Positions 37,301 through 44,811 of a DNA stretch of 64,000 nt are shown in pieces. Position numbers and translations under genes: made by a program. The DNA lies in contig JACYXH010000001.1 in the NCBI GenBank assembly GCA_026745465.1, positions 1,178,501 to 1,242,500 on the forward strand, written 5' to 3'. Within the stretch, counting starts at the first letter, position 1, and each line of letters opens with the position of its first letter. The DNA is from Lota lota (taxonomy: Eukaryota > Chordata > Actinopteri > Gadiformes > Lotidae). The notes under the pieces are model-generated. The model did not search any database and had not been told where the DNA came from. It saw only the letters and a program-made list of their open reading frames with translations.

Positions 37301-40300
37301 GTAATAAACTATGTCATTTTGGTTATTTCTTAAACAGAATATAGCTGTGGGAGTGTGTGTGGATGGTGGCGGGTTTAAGTAGCCTCACCTGGCCCGAGTC
37401 AGACTGATTGAAGTCTGGAGCTGGGTGAGGCTGCACACCTGTTGCACATTGAGCAATCAGTGTGCACAGGTTAAACCAGCCATCACCACACACACTCAGG
37501 GAGAGCTCTCCGGCATGGCAGCATGGAGCGCCAGCTGTATGCCTCATTCCATTCAACCTTAACAATAAACCGGATTTTCAACATCACCACCGTGTGTCCA
37601 ATTGGTTTGGAAGACCCCGAGGAAAGTCACCTAGATGGAGTGGGAAAAGCCACCTAGGTGGCGTGTAGTAAATTGGACATTGCTACAATAGCCTACCCCG
37701 ATTCTAGTCTCTCAAAAAGCAGTTTAACTGACTAATTAAACATCATATACAATCACTGAACGAACATTATGACAATAAAAGGTACATTTCTAAGAACTGT
37801 TATCAAATCGCATTTTAATGCTGAAACAATCTTAATATAGCATTTTCCACTGAGAATCAAATGAATGTCAGCCATGTTTGGTTTTCAGCTATAGCAGCGT
37901 CCATAACAACCACCATAGCAATGATAGAAAACATTGTGTTCCAACTATTTTCTGGCGAGACCTGAAAGAACTTTCGTAATAAATAACAAACTAAACATCA
38001 TATTCTATCACCGAACAAATATTATGACAATAAAACACACATTTCTCGCTAGAAATGTTATCAAAACCCATTTTAATGTCTAATCTATTTCAAATTATTG
38101 CATTTTCCACTGAGAATATGTCAGCCGTGTTGTTTGTTTTCACAGACAGAAACCTGACAGTCACGTGACGTGGACGCAGGCCTTTAGAAAAGAATAGGCC
38201 AAGAAAACGTAGGCGTCTCACAATGTTAGAGCAGTTATTGTGAAGCTGCTTCGTTATCCACTGTGGACCAACGCAGCTATACTACATTTTGGTGTGAGAC
38301 TGGGTTGTCACATGAGATACATTTTTCAACCATGATAAACAGCCATAGTGAACTGGAATAAATTAAACAGATTTCTGTTAGGCAGGGTGTATCCAGTGGG
38401 ACATTTCTGTAATAGAGTGTTGAGAGCCATAACAGCTACAGTATATTCTGGATTATATTGTACTCCTGAGCGTGACATGAATATTATTATAATGCTTGGA
38501 ACCCACCGATCATTAGATACCTGACTTTTTGTTTCATCATCAACCACTATGCTAGGGTGATAATCGACATCATAATCATTCCATCATAACCGACATCACA
38601 TCTAGTCATTGAGCAAGAAGACTTACAAGTGAGGCCGAAATTGGACTCATCTAGCACATCGATTTTGATTGCAAATGTGTTCTTAATGTATATTACATAA
38701 ATATTTGAAAGAAATATTGAATAAAAATGTATAAATAATAAATAATAAAATAACCAGATATTATCCCTACATTGGAAAATAAGACACACCTCATTTTATT
38801 GGATATTAATGCTTGTCCTATTTTAGATGGATATTTTGCATCATAAAATGCATCTTTTTTTTCTTAGAACTTATATCCAATAAAAATAGGTATTGTCCAG
38901 TGTGGGTATACTATCTGTTATCGATAAGGCGTCAATGGGTCACTTGACATGTGTGCTATTGAAAAGAAAGATGCATTTTCCATTAAAATATTCCTACAAA
39001 ATAGGTTGGGTCACATGATATGGAAGTTAATATGCCCAATGCAACTGCACAGTCCGCATATAGCCAGAACCTGCGCTGACCGTGAGTCTAGATTGAAAGT
39101 AGTGGACACCACCTCCGGAGGCGTTTTTGACAATGGTTGTCTGCATCTCTCCTACAAGGTCTGCATCTTTACTTCACAAACTGTTACATCACAACTGTTT
39201 TAATACGTTCGTGGAAACAAGGCCTTTGCTGCAGTTTCAATATTACCGTACACAAAATGTGCTTTTGAATGTAATTAGTTTCGAACATCTGATTAATATG
39301 TCCAATGTCCAAGAGCAGGGGTGGGTTGGGTAACCACTGTATATCAGAAATAATGATGCTGTGGCAGCTACCGTCACTGATCTGAAATGTATATATAATT
39401 AGAAAAGTACCAATATTTAAAATGACATAATTATATTTATTCACTATGATACATGTTAGCATTCATCTTCTCTGTAATGTGCGGTGTTGCTTCAAGTAAA
39501 ACAATTGTGCATTTAGAAATATGTGATGTTTATATGTGCCCATCAACTGTTGGCCAGAATAGGGTATCTTTAATCAAAGAATATTGTCAAGGCAAGGCCT
39601 CCATATAAACGTCAGCTGTGAAAAACAGCTGTCTGCGTCACAATGCCTGGTCATATTTTTCATGTGCCACCATCTTACAGAACAATACAAGCTCTGCCTG
39701 CTTGTGTTCCTAACCATCACATCCCTACCTGAAAGGGTCTTATAATCCATCATATCAAACATGATGACAAAGACACAGGACCAGGTGATGATGAGTGCCA
39801 ACACCAGCACCCAGGCTATTGGGGAGCTGAACGTGGCGTAGAAATGATCCATGAAGCTTTTCTTGGGGGCCGAGCGTGAGGAGCCATCACCACTCTTAGC
39901 ATCGATCACCATCGTGGTCGTGGACGATCGAACTGAGCAGACGGAGAAGCACAGACAGAAAAATAAATACATATTTATATATATATATATTATTGTATAG
40001 ATGGGGAACACATGCAAAACAAAGTAGAACACAGAGGAACCAGCAAACCTGTTGTTGCCAGCCTTTTATTATCCAAGAAATCCACACTATTCACTGTTAA
40101 CTAAATTATATGGATAAGCATTTAAATAAAATATTTCTGTGTAGTTTGCATTCATTAACTGACTAAATGAATTTAGGGTAATCTGAACCAATATTGATTC
40201 TGAAAAATCTGTTGTGTCCCACATAAAAGCAGTGGCACGCTCCATAATAATACAATACTCTCTTGGCATGAACACCAAATATTGGGAAATTAACGGGACA

Positions 40301-42842
40301 TCTTTCAGTGCTTTGGAAATGTTTCAATTGTTTATTTGGCAGAGCTAGTTTTGGAAAGTCAAAGTTTTGTCATGCACGTCATGAAGTAATTATTTAATAT
40401 AAGGAACACTGTATAACCACATAGGTTCCATGAGGGTAGTTTACCAATATTTGGGTCACAATGTTCGAGATGAATGGCAGTTAAACCATATTTCAGCAGG
40501 AAGACGGCAACTTAAACCGAACAGGATATATCGCCATGCACACAAATACATTGCGATGAATGTGAAATTACCAGTATAGTCCTTTAACATGACAGAAATT
40601 CCAGGCTACCTTATTTATACCACACATGAGAGGGTGCCCCCAGTACAGTGACAGTGCAGTGACTATCAAATAGGAAAACCCTGCCATCATAAACCAACAT
40701 CAGAAATTATTGTTTGTCCGACTGGATTTCTGAAACAAATATTGATAATATAATATCATAAAACTGCACTTGGAATGCATTTTATGGTTTGTTATGCACT
40801 GTTATAATTGTACTTTTTTAGCATTCTCAATAGGATCAGCTATTTCTTAAATCTTTTTAAATACTAAAAACATCTGCCATTTGATAGTGAATCATTGTGG
40901 AAGTGAAAGGTTGGAGCGTGGGGGCAACAGGGGCTGTCATAGCGAGACGGAGCCAGGGAGCTCCACCTGTTGTCTCTCCTCAACACACTGCCTGGCCCCC
41001 ACCAGAGATATTCTGTTACAGCTGAGTCAGACGCAGCACACTTCTACACAGACCAAGCACTCAGTGCAATCCTCACTTTGTTCTTTGCTTGTTAGGTAAA
41101 TCAGATATCAGCATTAGGCAATCACATCAAAAAACATTTAACTAGAGTGAGCTCAGGTAAAAATAAAATATATTTGTTATGTACTTTGTGTTCATTAACT
41201 GACCTCAGCTGTGGTTGCATTTGTTGCACACGAATACACAACATGAAAACACACAACACAGACATATTCAGTACACTTTCAATCAGAGTTTACAGAAAAC
41301 ATGCTCACTTTCATGGGAATACATTGACACAGCGATAATTATTTTCTAAAATGCTATTCATTTATCTATTTCATCTCTTATATCTTAATCTTTAGCTCAG
41401 TGATGTAAATAATTCCTAATCATCTAAAGCATGTTACGTAACGCATCTATTATATAACCCCACTCTTAATATGGACAATATAATACAACCCCATTATTGT
41501 ATATGGACTTTATCTATAATATAACCCCACTCTTATATATGGACTAATATAACCCCCCTCTTAAATTTGAACTTTATCTATAATATAACCCCACTCTTAT
41601 AGATGGACTTTATCTATAACCCCACTCTTATATAGGGACTATATTATATAACCCCACTTTTCCCATAATCTCAGTGTCAGTCACTATTAATTTATTTTCT
41701 CACCATTTCCTGGTTCATCGTGATGTTTAAGGATACGAACTAGTGACCAGTAGCAATCAAAGCAATCTTAACAGGCTGCTTGCACACACCTGTCATACTG
41801 AAATGTAAAGAAAAAAACTCTGAAATCTAATTTCTGGCACGGCAATGGTTTTGACCAATCAGGTGCAGCCCTTTCATATAATTGTTTAACTATAACTATT
41901 GTTTAAATTGTTTAAACCAAAAATACCAGTATTTGGTCATGAAATGACCAAATACTGTACGTAAACACAGGGTGCTTTTGTTGCCATGAAGGTATCCTTG
42001 TAACGTTCTGCGTTTGCCATAAGCTCATACTCTCTTAATACATTTCATTTAGAGCTTCAAACCTATATAGACATTATAGGGCTGTCAAAGACAAGTGCAG
42101 CAGATTATACAGCTAAATAATTTACAACGTGAGGTCACACCGTTTGTTCTTGTACAGTACCATAACAGCCGAAAGAGGACCACCTGACAAAATAAGTACT
42201 GTTGCTGGGCTTGTATTGAGCCGTCTGATAGCAGGCTGAACTAGGGTATCATAATCAATAATTTATAGAAACAGAATTAATTTGATTGAATACAGTGGTT
42301 CCCAAATCCAGTCTGTGTTGTAGCGTGATAGCTGAAACCTCTAAATAACTACCTCACCCAGTTTTAAATAGCATAAGAAATGCTACCTCTTCAAACTAAA
42401 ACTATTAGAAAAAGGTATTTGCACTTCCTATGGTTTTTGAGTTTATATTCTCTATGTAAATCATTTTAGATGTTTTAAATGGAGAAAGGCCATTTATATG
42501 TCATTATGTTTCCAGATTACCAAACTACTAGTCTACAGGCAATTAAGCAAACACAACTGGTGAGACTTAAAAGATGAATAAGAAATTAGAATTTGCCTGG
42601 CCAAATATCTTCCTCAAAACAGTGCATTGCGCCGTTTAAAGCAAAAAGCTTTGTACTTACCATGTAACCGTATACAAGAGTACTGGAAACACCAGCATAT
42701 TTTGGGATATGTATAATCGTTATATTGGCTTGTCCGCCCAACTCAGCCACCAAACCATGAGCAGCACTGTGGTGTTTTATTATTTTAGAGGTAAGTGAAA
42801 GGAGCATCTTGTTAATACGTTACCTTCAACTGTCTCAGTCAT
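11851..42842 (-). CDS. trdn: triadin, complete gene of 29 predicted coding exons
   Basis: Triadin is a single-pass protein of the junctional sarcoplasmic reticulum. It links the ryanodine receptor to calsequestrin and helps couple excitation to calcium release in muscle. The start MTETVE, STTTMVIDAKSG, the membrane segment (residues about 45-65, ending in IITWSCVFVIMF), DYKTLSG and TKLGSDPMKAVNDA all match vertebrate triadin. The C-terminus YFQCIYVPGKG matches the mammalian FQCVYLDGYNG tail. Between them lie acidic exons, short lysine-rich exons and a Pro/Gln-rich exon. Exon lengths sum to 4344 bases (1447 residues plus stop), about twice the human length, mostly because of one 2121-base acidic exon. 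All introns are phase 1, which supports the model. Convergent clvs2 matches human gene order. Junctin/ASPH shares the architecture but not these end sequences. Individual small exons may be alternative. Confidence 0.93.
12222..12278 (-). CDS. trdn: trdn exon 28 (residues 1375-1393), KEKE-type
   Basis: Acceptor TATTCAAG, donor AAAACAG|GTGAAC, 57 bases. Codes KLKPEPKTEDNTTDKKKT. The acceptor lacks a strong pyrimidine tract. Confidence 0.78.
13204..13239 (-). CDS. trdn: trdn exon 27 (residues 1363-1374), KEKE-type
   Basis: Acceptor CATCTTGCAG, donor CTAACG|GTAAGA, 36 bases. Codes KAKKSEKSDAN. Confidence 0.8.
13387..13467. repeat. (AT)n microsatellite
   Basis: 81 bases of perfect AT dinucleotide next to the trdn exon 26 donor. 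Confidence 0.98.
13489..13539 (-). CDS. trdn: trdn exon 26 (residues 1346-1362)
   Basis: Acceptor TTTCCCAG, donor AAAGCCC|GTGAGT, 51 bases. Codes KSKGILLAKSAQTSKA. An 81-bp AT repeat starts only about 20 bases into the intron. Confidence 0.78.
14429..14464 (-). CDS. trdn: trdn exon 25 (residues 1334-1345)
   Basis: Acceptor CCTATACAG, donor AAGCCAA|GTAAGT, 36 bases. Codes NTRLKAAIEKP. Confidence 0.78.
14625..15700. repeat. possible interspersed repeat, family unknown
   Basis: Begins with AAAGCTGCAAGCAGCGTTTATC and ends near GCTTGGCCCTCTAATAACA, a sequence style I associate with dispersed teleost repeats. The phrase TGTAGGTCAAAGGGGTCAGG occurs twice inside (near 14983 and 15472), suggesting internal duplication. 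A TA microsatellite lies at 15257-15281. No coding sequence. Confidence 0.35.
16125..16214 (-). CDS. trdn: trdn exon 24 (residues 1304-1333)
   Basis: Acceptor CTTTTTTCTCAG, donor ACTCAAA|GTAAAC, 90 bases. Codes GEPEAHPVRPRGSATAAGN and then VTVTHRPATQ. A nearer GT (ACC|GTAACC) would break the common phase, so the later donor was chosen. Confidence 0.6.
16951..16998 (-). CDS. trdn: trdn exon 23 (residues 1288-1303)
   Basis: Acceptor CTCATTTTCAG, donor GGGAAAG|GTAAAA, 48 bases. Codes PSGVKRKAKITVSGK. Confidence 0.8.
17096..17143 (-). CDS. trdn: trdn exon 22 (residues 1272-1287)
   Basis: Acceptor GTTAATCCCAG, donor AAGAAAG|GTTTCG, 48 bases. Codes AEPLKGKKMTATSKK. The donor has T at +3, weaker than its neighbours. 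Confidence 0.75.
17260..18176. mobile_element. PIF/Harbinger-like element carrying a MADF fragment
   Basis: GAGAGCTACACTGACGGGC near 17260 is inverted near 18150-18176 (GCCGTCAGTGTAGCAGCTCTC). On the - strand, bases 17395-17613 encode MDEEQLMVGVIQYDPRRSLY, a MADF-type DNA-binding start as found in the accessory protein of PIF/Harbinger elements. The fragment stops soon after. A GC-rich duplicated motif (GGCCCCGGAGGCCGCG) lies at 17354-17395. It lies in trdn intron 21. Confidence 0.55.
19013..19048 (-). CDS. trdn: trdn exon 21 (residues 1260-1271), KEKE-type
   Basis: Acceptor CTTGTTACAG, donor AAGAAAG|GTATAA, 36 bases. Codes PARIKEKPKKK. Confidence 0.8.
19287..19331 (-). CDS. trdn: trdn exon 20 (residues 1245-1259)
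   Basis: Acceptor TTATTTACAG, donor AAAATG|GTAAGT, 45 bases. Codes PSVATKAAKMKDKN. Confidence 0.8.
19428..19475 (-). CDS. trdn: trdn exon 19 (residues 1229-1244)
   Basis: Acceptor CCATTTCAG, donor AAGAAAG|GTGAAC, 48 bases. Codes YDVSKNMTIAGALKK. The NMT sequon could carry an N-glycan in the lumen. Confidence 0.76.
20267..20279. repeat. poly-G tract (13)
   Basis: Homopolymer in trdn intron 18. Confidence 0.9.
20500..20541 (-). CDS. trdn: trdn exon 18 (residues 1215-1228)
   Basis: Acceptor CATTCTAG, donor AAAAAG|GTATAA, 42 bases. Codes TLEEKSKIADTKK. Confidence 0.75.
20655..22358 (+). mobile_element. hAT-type element remnant in trdn intron 17
   Basis: The ends resemble inverted repeats (CAAGGCAGGAATTTC on the left; the right end reads CTAGGCCTGGAATTT on the other strand). 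Both ends carry TGGCCTTGATGCCC-type subterminal sequence. Inside, 21545-21880 encodes the hAT C-terminal dimerisation region (FPVSTSQVERQFSIVKRMQG, then LTTGTIEDLLVV). The rest of the transposase is missing. No clear 8-bp target duplication was seen. Confidence 0.65.
23383..23781 (-). CDS. trdn: trdn exon 17 (residues 1082-1214), Pro/Gln-rich with nonapeptide repeats
   Basis: Acceptor TATCCATTTGCAG, donor CCTCAAG|GTACTA, 399 bases, phase 1-1. It starts PSAPVLTAHPVYQGAPP, continues through a Gln/Tyr/Pro stretch, then has six full copies and one partial copy of a nonapeptide VQQA(D/N)SAP(P/S) (27-base DNA repeat near 23450-23625), and ends VPEQAVAAQPQ. The ORF continues past the donor, but the internal GTACTA donor restores the common phase. 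The function of this module is unknown; low complexity suggests an extended spacer. Confidence 0.72.
23908..23929. repeat. poly-C tract (22)
   Basis: Homopolymer about 130 bases upstream of trdn exon 17. Confidence 0.95.
24652..24699 (-). CDS. trdn: trdn exon 16 (residues 1066-1081), Pro-rich
   Basis: Acceptor CTTTCCAG, donor ATGACAG|GTATCA, 48 bases. Codes HHIVTDNPYPPPTMT. An in-frame run of eight C makes the frame sensitive to slippage; it is open as assembled. Confidence 0.6.
24803..24856 (-). CDS. trdn: trdn exon 15 (residues 1048-1065), Pro/Cys
   Basis: Acceptor CTGTGTTGTAG, donor GTTTG|GTAAGG, 54 bases. Codes VPCRPSPVFCPTPPGWF. Two cysteines in the lumen could form disulphides. The human luminal region also has a short Cys/Pro segment (FCRY then IPPPLP), but I cannot claim homology. 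Confidence 0.6.
25218..25262 (-). CDS. trdn: trdn exon 14 (residues 1033-1047)
   Basis: Acceptor TTTTATAG, donor CAGAAG|GTAAAG, 45 bases. Codes KELPKKEVPESGPE. Confidence 0.8.
25388..25409. repeat. poly-G tract (22) abutting the exon 13 donor
   Basis: On the gene strand it reads as 22 C starting at intron position +5. Confidence 0.95.
25414..25449 (-). CDS. trdn: trdn exon 13 (residues 1021-1032), KEKE-type
   Basis: Acceptor TTTAACACTGGAG, donor AGAAAAG|GTAA, 36 bases. Codes KKVEKPKTTRK. The intron begins GTAA and runs at once into 22 cytosines, so the donor sits beside a slippage-prone tract. Confidence 0.78.
26334..26384 (-). CDS. trdn: trdn exon 12 (residues 1004-1020)
   Basis: Acceptor TCCTCGCAATGCAG, donor TAAGAG|GTATTC, 51 bases. 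Codes LEEKIRRVRRIPGLLR, more hydrophobic and arginine-rich than its neighbours. Confidence 0.75.
26497..26553 (-). CDS. trdn: trdn exon 11 (residues 985-1003), KEKE-type
   Basis: Acceptor CTCCTCAG, donor GGAAAG|GTAAGC, 57 bases. Codes TATKVRESKKTDEKPKRK. Alternating Lys/Glu of the kind that binds calsequestrin in mammalian triadin. Confidence 0.82.
26823..26864 (-). CDS. trdn: trdn exon 10 (residues 971-984), basic
   Basis: Acceptor CTTGTAG, donor AGAAAAG|GTACTT, 42 bases. Codes PPKKAYIGKPRRK after the split codon. First of the lysine/arginine-rich modules. Confidence 0.75.
27165..27194 (-). CDS. trdn: trdn exon 9 (residues 961-970)
   Basis: Acceptor AAGACTACAG, donor AAAACAG|GTAACA, 30 bases. 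Codes DTAAEAVEKT. The alternative acceptor 14 bases upstream would read into a stop, so this one is preferred. Confidence 0.6.
27343..27537 (-). CDS. trdn: trdn exon 8 (residues 896-960), acidic then basic
   Basis: Acceptor TATGTGACTAG, donor GGCTG|GTGAGC, 195 bases, phase 1-1. It ends the acidic region with ADDDDDDDDKARVNVMKP. After this exon the composition switches to lysine-rich. Confidence 0.75.
27622..27783 (-). CDS. trdn: trdn exon 7 (residues 842-895), acidic
   Basis: Acceptor TGACTACATAG, donor ATTATTG|GTAAAT, 162 bases, phase 1-1. It contains PVPVQQEVV, the same PVQQ core seen repeatedly in exon 17, then EEDDIQKDGGTEGDNGDKSG. Confidence 0.78.
27902..30022 (-). CDS. trdn: trdn exon 6, giant acidic exon (residues 135-841)
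   Basis: One uninterrupted 2121-base exon, acceptor GTTACAGTTGTAG, donor TATCGG|GTATGT, phase 1-1. It encodes about 707 residues dominated by Glu and Asp with almost no basic residues. The order is: a Glu-rich head; a Tyr-rich acidic patch (YYEDEYEEYYDEDEYYDEEE); about eight copies of a DGQEEGELEEE-type repeat; two copies of an ESAADDSEAAEE block; then Asp-rich and Ser-rich acidic stretches. Known triadins have only a short acidic run here (human SSEDEEDDDGDED). By composition it could bind calcium weakly and in bulk, like calsequestrin or HRC; that is inference. It could be an alternative exon. The + strand of the same DNA is open in several frames only because of the repeats. Confidence 0.85.
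30393..30419 (-). CDS. trdn: trdn exon 5, 27-base micro-exon (residues 126-134)
   Basis: Acceptor ATATTTTAG, donor AGTAAAG|GTGAGT. Codes GEFLPSRSK in phase 1-1. It is the same length and basic character as exon 4, so the pair may be an old duplication. Expression is unproven. Confidence 0.65.
30768..30794 (-). CDS. trdn: trdn exon 4, 27-base micro-exon (residues 117-125)
   Basis: Acceptor TTTACTTTCTAG, donor AAAAAAG|GTAGGC. Codes GNLYAVRKK in phase 1-1. Recognised only from splice sites, phase and position. Confidence 0.65.
31375..31455 (+). repeat. SINE 3' tail
   Basis: GTCGCTTTGGATAAAAGTGT and CTGCTAAATGCC followed by tandem TAAATG, the same tail type as the SINE at 134-330. The tRNA head is absent. 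Confidence 0.6.
31504..31830 (-). mobile_element. solo LTR, copy 1 (trdn intron 3)
   Basis: On the - strand it reads TGTAGCAATGTCC through to ACTCCCACA, with TG...CA ends, and is flanked by the 5-bp duplication GTCCT (31499-31503 and 31831-31835). It is 327 bp and shares its sequence with the copies at 33187 and 37346. No internal retroelement genes lie beside it, so it is a recombination-derived solo LTR. Confidence 0.85.
32721..32846 (-). CDS. trdn: trdn exon 3 (residues 75-116): conserved first luminal segment
   Basis: Acceptor TATCCAG, donor GAAG|GTATAC, 126 bases. GLTKLGSDPMKAVNDAVEG aligns with the human KIGSDPLKLVRDAMEE. The exon ends in APDEDE, the start of the acidic region. The donor runs straight into a short GT microsatellite. 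Confidence 0.96.
33187..33522 (-). mobile_element. solo LTR, copy 2 (trdn intron 2)
   Basis: Same family and orientation as copy 1, about 336 bp, containing CACCTAGGTGGAGTATGGGA. The flanks GGGTA and CCATA do not match, so its target duplication has decayed or one edge is misplaced. Confidence 0.8.
36151..37119. other. non-coding centre of the foldback element
   Basis: Contains CA repeats near 36546-36585 and the duplicated CATCACTTCCGGTTGGGCTA (near 36241 and 36376). No transposase domain is seen. Confidence 0.6.
37346..37687 (-). mobile_element. solo LTR, copy 3, inside a foldback arm
   Basis: Flanked by a perfect 5-bp duplication ATAGC (37341-37345 and 37688-37692). It is 342 bp, in the same orientation as the other two copies. 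It splits the right arm of the foldback element, so it is the younger insertion. Confidence 0.88.
39729..39932 (-). CDS. trdn: trdn exon 2 (residues 7-74): cytosolic tail and membrane segment
   Basis: Acceptor CTGCTCAG, donor TTTCAG|GTAGGG, 204 bases. It encodes SSTTTMVIDAKSGDG, a basic/Ser-rich cytosolic stretch, then FSSPIAWVLVLALIITW and CVFVIMFDMMDYK. The membrane segment and its DYK luminal edge are almost identical to mammalian triadin. Confidence 0.97.
39933..42823 (-). other. trdn: trdn intron 1
   Basis: A 2.9-kb intron. A degenerate tandem repeat with ATAACCCCACTCTTATA lies at about 41450-41660. E-box motifs (CACCTG near 40963, CAGCTG near 41020) occur, but single E-boxes are common by chance. 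Nothing else was recognised. Confidence 0.7.
42824..42842 (-). CDS. trdn: trdn exon 1 (residues 1-6)
   Basis: Codes MTETVE and leaves phase 1 at GAAG|GTAACG. Human triadin begins MTEITAEG. This is the only ATG that gives the conserved N-terminus when joined to exon 2. Confidence 0.88.
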
Positions 42843-42938
42843 TGTTTTTGGTTTTACAAGGTTAGAATCCACCTATAAATCCTTTAGTCAGATGACATCA
42901 CCAAAAAAATTAGCTCGTACAGCAGATTGTGCACACCC

Positions 42939-42950
42939 CTTATAAAATAA
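42939..42950 (-). promoter_or_regulatory. trdn: possible TATA-like element upstream of trdn
   Basis: TTATTTTATAAG on the - strand, about 100 bases before the start codon, would give a short 5' UTR. No perfect MEF2 or CArG site was seen beside it. Position is the only support. Confidence 0.3.
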
Positions 42951-44366
42951 ATCCTGCATTCAAGAGAGACAGAACATCCCATCCATGGCTGGTGCTGACT
43001 TCTGGAGAGAGAGAAGTAAAGTATAGCTTCCACCAGCCAAAGATCTCACACCCATCTGTCCATCTTCTGGACACTCTTCAAGTAATATTCCTGCTTGCCG
43101 TTGTCCTTAGAAGCATAAAAGTGTATTCTGTTTTATGGATCCTGAAGTCTCCCAGTGGAGTGGGCTGTGGCGGGTGGTGTTAAGGGTTTAGCTAAGTTGG
43201 GTTGGAGAAGTATGGGCTCCCGGGGGCCTGGTTGGGGGTGTGGAGGTGGAGCAGAGTGCAATGAGATTAGAAGGCTCTGTGGATCGGAGGAGGGCTACGA
43301 GGTTGGAATGAAGGGGGTTGTTAAGCATGGAGGGGGTAAAAATAGTCACATCAATTTTCTAAAGTACGTCTCTTCATTTCACTTCCTTTTGTCTACAGTA
43401 ATTCCGTGTGACTTAAAAATAAAACAATTGAGCCAATGGAACATGCATTGAGCATTCTGAACTGAATACATGGTGGAAACGGGTAGCCGCGTTTCATTGA
43501 CAACAGCCTATTTCTGAGTCAGGCAATATGGCTCTGGGTTATTCTTAGAGCTGCCTGAGACCACTGGCATTTGGCTTTACCTTTTTAGGCAAGGGGTGTG
43601 ACCTCACACACACACACACACACACACACCCCTTTCACCCCCCTTCAGTGTTTCTCACTCTCCCACTCCTGTTCTTTACAGACCTGTCATCAAATGAAAA
43701 TATGCAATATGTCCACACACACACACACACACACAGGCACACACACACACTTGTACAGACACACACACACACTCACAATAAAATATAACTTTAAGATGTC
43801 ACACAAGCGGCCATTTGTGAAAATGTACACATTTTGTGTCCTTGTACATGCGCATGTGCATGTGCATGTGTGTATGTGTGTGTGTGGATCTACTCAACAT
43901 ACCTGAATGAATGCTCCTTTCAAAATATATTCTGATCCCATTTGGACATTATTTAGCTAATAATGTGTTACATTTTAGTCTGAGAGATTGAGAAGGTACA
44001 GACAAGATGCAGACCAACGATAAATGAAGAATGCAGGACAGATTAGAGGCTCCTTAAAACGCTGTGGTTGTATCTTTACTGAAACTCACCTCCTCCTGTT
44101 TACTTCTTCAGTCGTGGATGAGGCACTTTCTTCCTGATAGACATTTTTCTCCAGCATAGCAGAAATTTGTACTGAGCAATATACACCTTATTTTTAAACT
44201 AACTCACATTATCTTACTTTAAAGGGATTATGTTATCCATTTAAAGATAATGTTGTTTATCTGCCATTTTTTATATCAGAATGTTCATAGCATCTACATC
44301 CAAAATGCAAGTTTGACTCTAAACCTTTATGTAGTGAGTTTTATTTACATTCATACACAAAGATAT
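42951..44366. other. trdn upstream region
   Basis: Non-coding. It holds a G-rich stretch at 43150-43340 and CA microsatellites at 43604-43629 and 43714-43772. No gene was found. Confidence 0.6.
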
Positions 44367-44589
44367 TGTAGCATCCCTGTTTCTATGCGTCCAAGTACCA
44401 CACAGGTTGTTTTGATGAACTCTCTTTTATTAATCGCGGACACACGTTGTCGAACGCTATGACACAATGAACATGAACTTCCCCACCTCTCTAACCGGAT
44501 ATCCTTTTCCAAGGCCCGCCCCCTTCTCCTGAGCACCCAATCAGAACATCAGCACAATGCAGACAAACACGCAACTCAGAACCGTCACA
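44367..44589 (-). mobile_element. solo Ty3/gypsy LTR
   Basis: It has TGTAGCATCCCTG to CCGTCACA ends and is flanked by ATAT on both sides (4-bp duplication). It is clearly the same family as the LTR at 54768-54993, sharing CACACAGGTTGTTTTGATGA and AGGCCCGCCCCCTTCTCCTG. Its own target duplication indicates an independent insertion rather than the missing partner LTR of the gypsy copy. Confidence 0.8.
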
Positions 44590-44811
44590 ATATGTTTGTA
44601 GAAATGACTGAGTTAATATAACCTTGGATAGCTGTGATACGTGTATGCATGTATATATACAGGGGTGCACATAACTGGTACGCAGGTACGCATTCGTGAC
44701 AAAAATCAGGAATGCGTAATGCCACTTGTGTTACTACGTGCCTTTGCGTACTTGACCGATCTTCTCATCTAACCTTACACATGACATGTTGCTTGTCAAC
44801 TACTGTCAGGG

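Larger units (their letters stand above)
35331..38307. mobile_element. foldback DNA element with ~0.8-kb inverted arms
   Basis: The left arm starts CAACCCAGTCTCACACC at 35331 and the right arm ends GGTGTGAGACTGGGTTG at 38307. The arms pair over about 800 bp, for example TGGTTGTTATGGACGCTGCT near 35725 and its complement near 37900. Pairing continues inward to about 36150 and 37120. TCACATG flanks both ends (35324-35330 and 38308-38314), a candidate 7-bp target duplication. The ~1-kb centre repeats ATTACATCACTTCCGGTTGG twice and codes nothing. Family not identified; 7-8 bp duplications fit P- or hAT-like elements. Confidence 0.82.
32847..39728 (-). other. trdn: trdn intron 2
   Basis: A 6.9-kb intron containing two solo LTRs and a large foldback element (listed separately). 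Bases 33523-35322 contain a short AT-rich satellite near 33845-33945 and nothing else I can name. Bases 38315-39728 show nothing recognised. Confidence 0.85.

Noticed and set aside
40881..41099. Muscle enhancer from E-boxes in trdn intron 1
   Set aside because: Single E-boxes occur by chance at this length. No clustered MEF2 or CArG support was seen.
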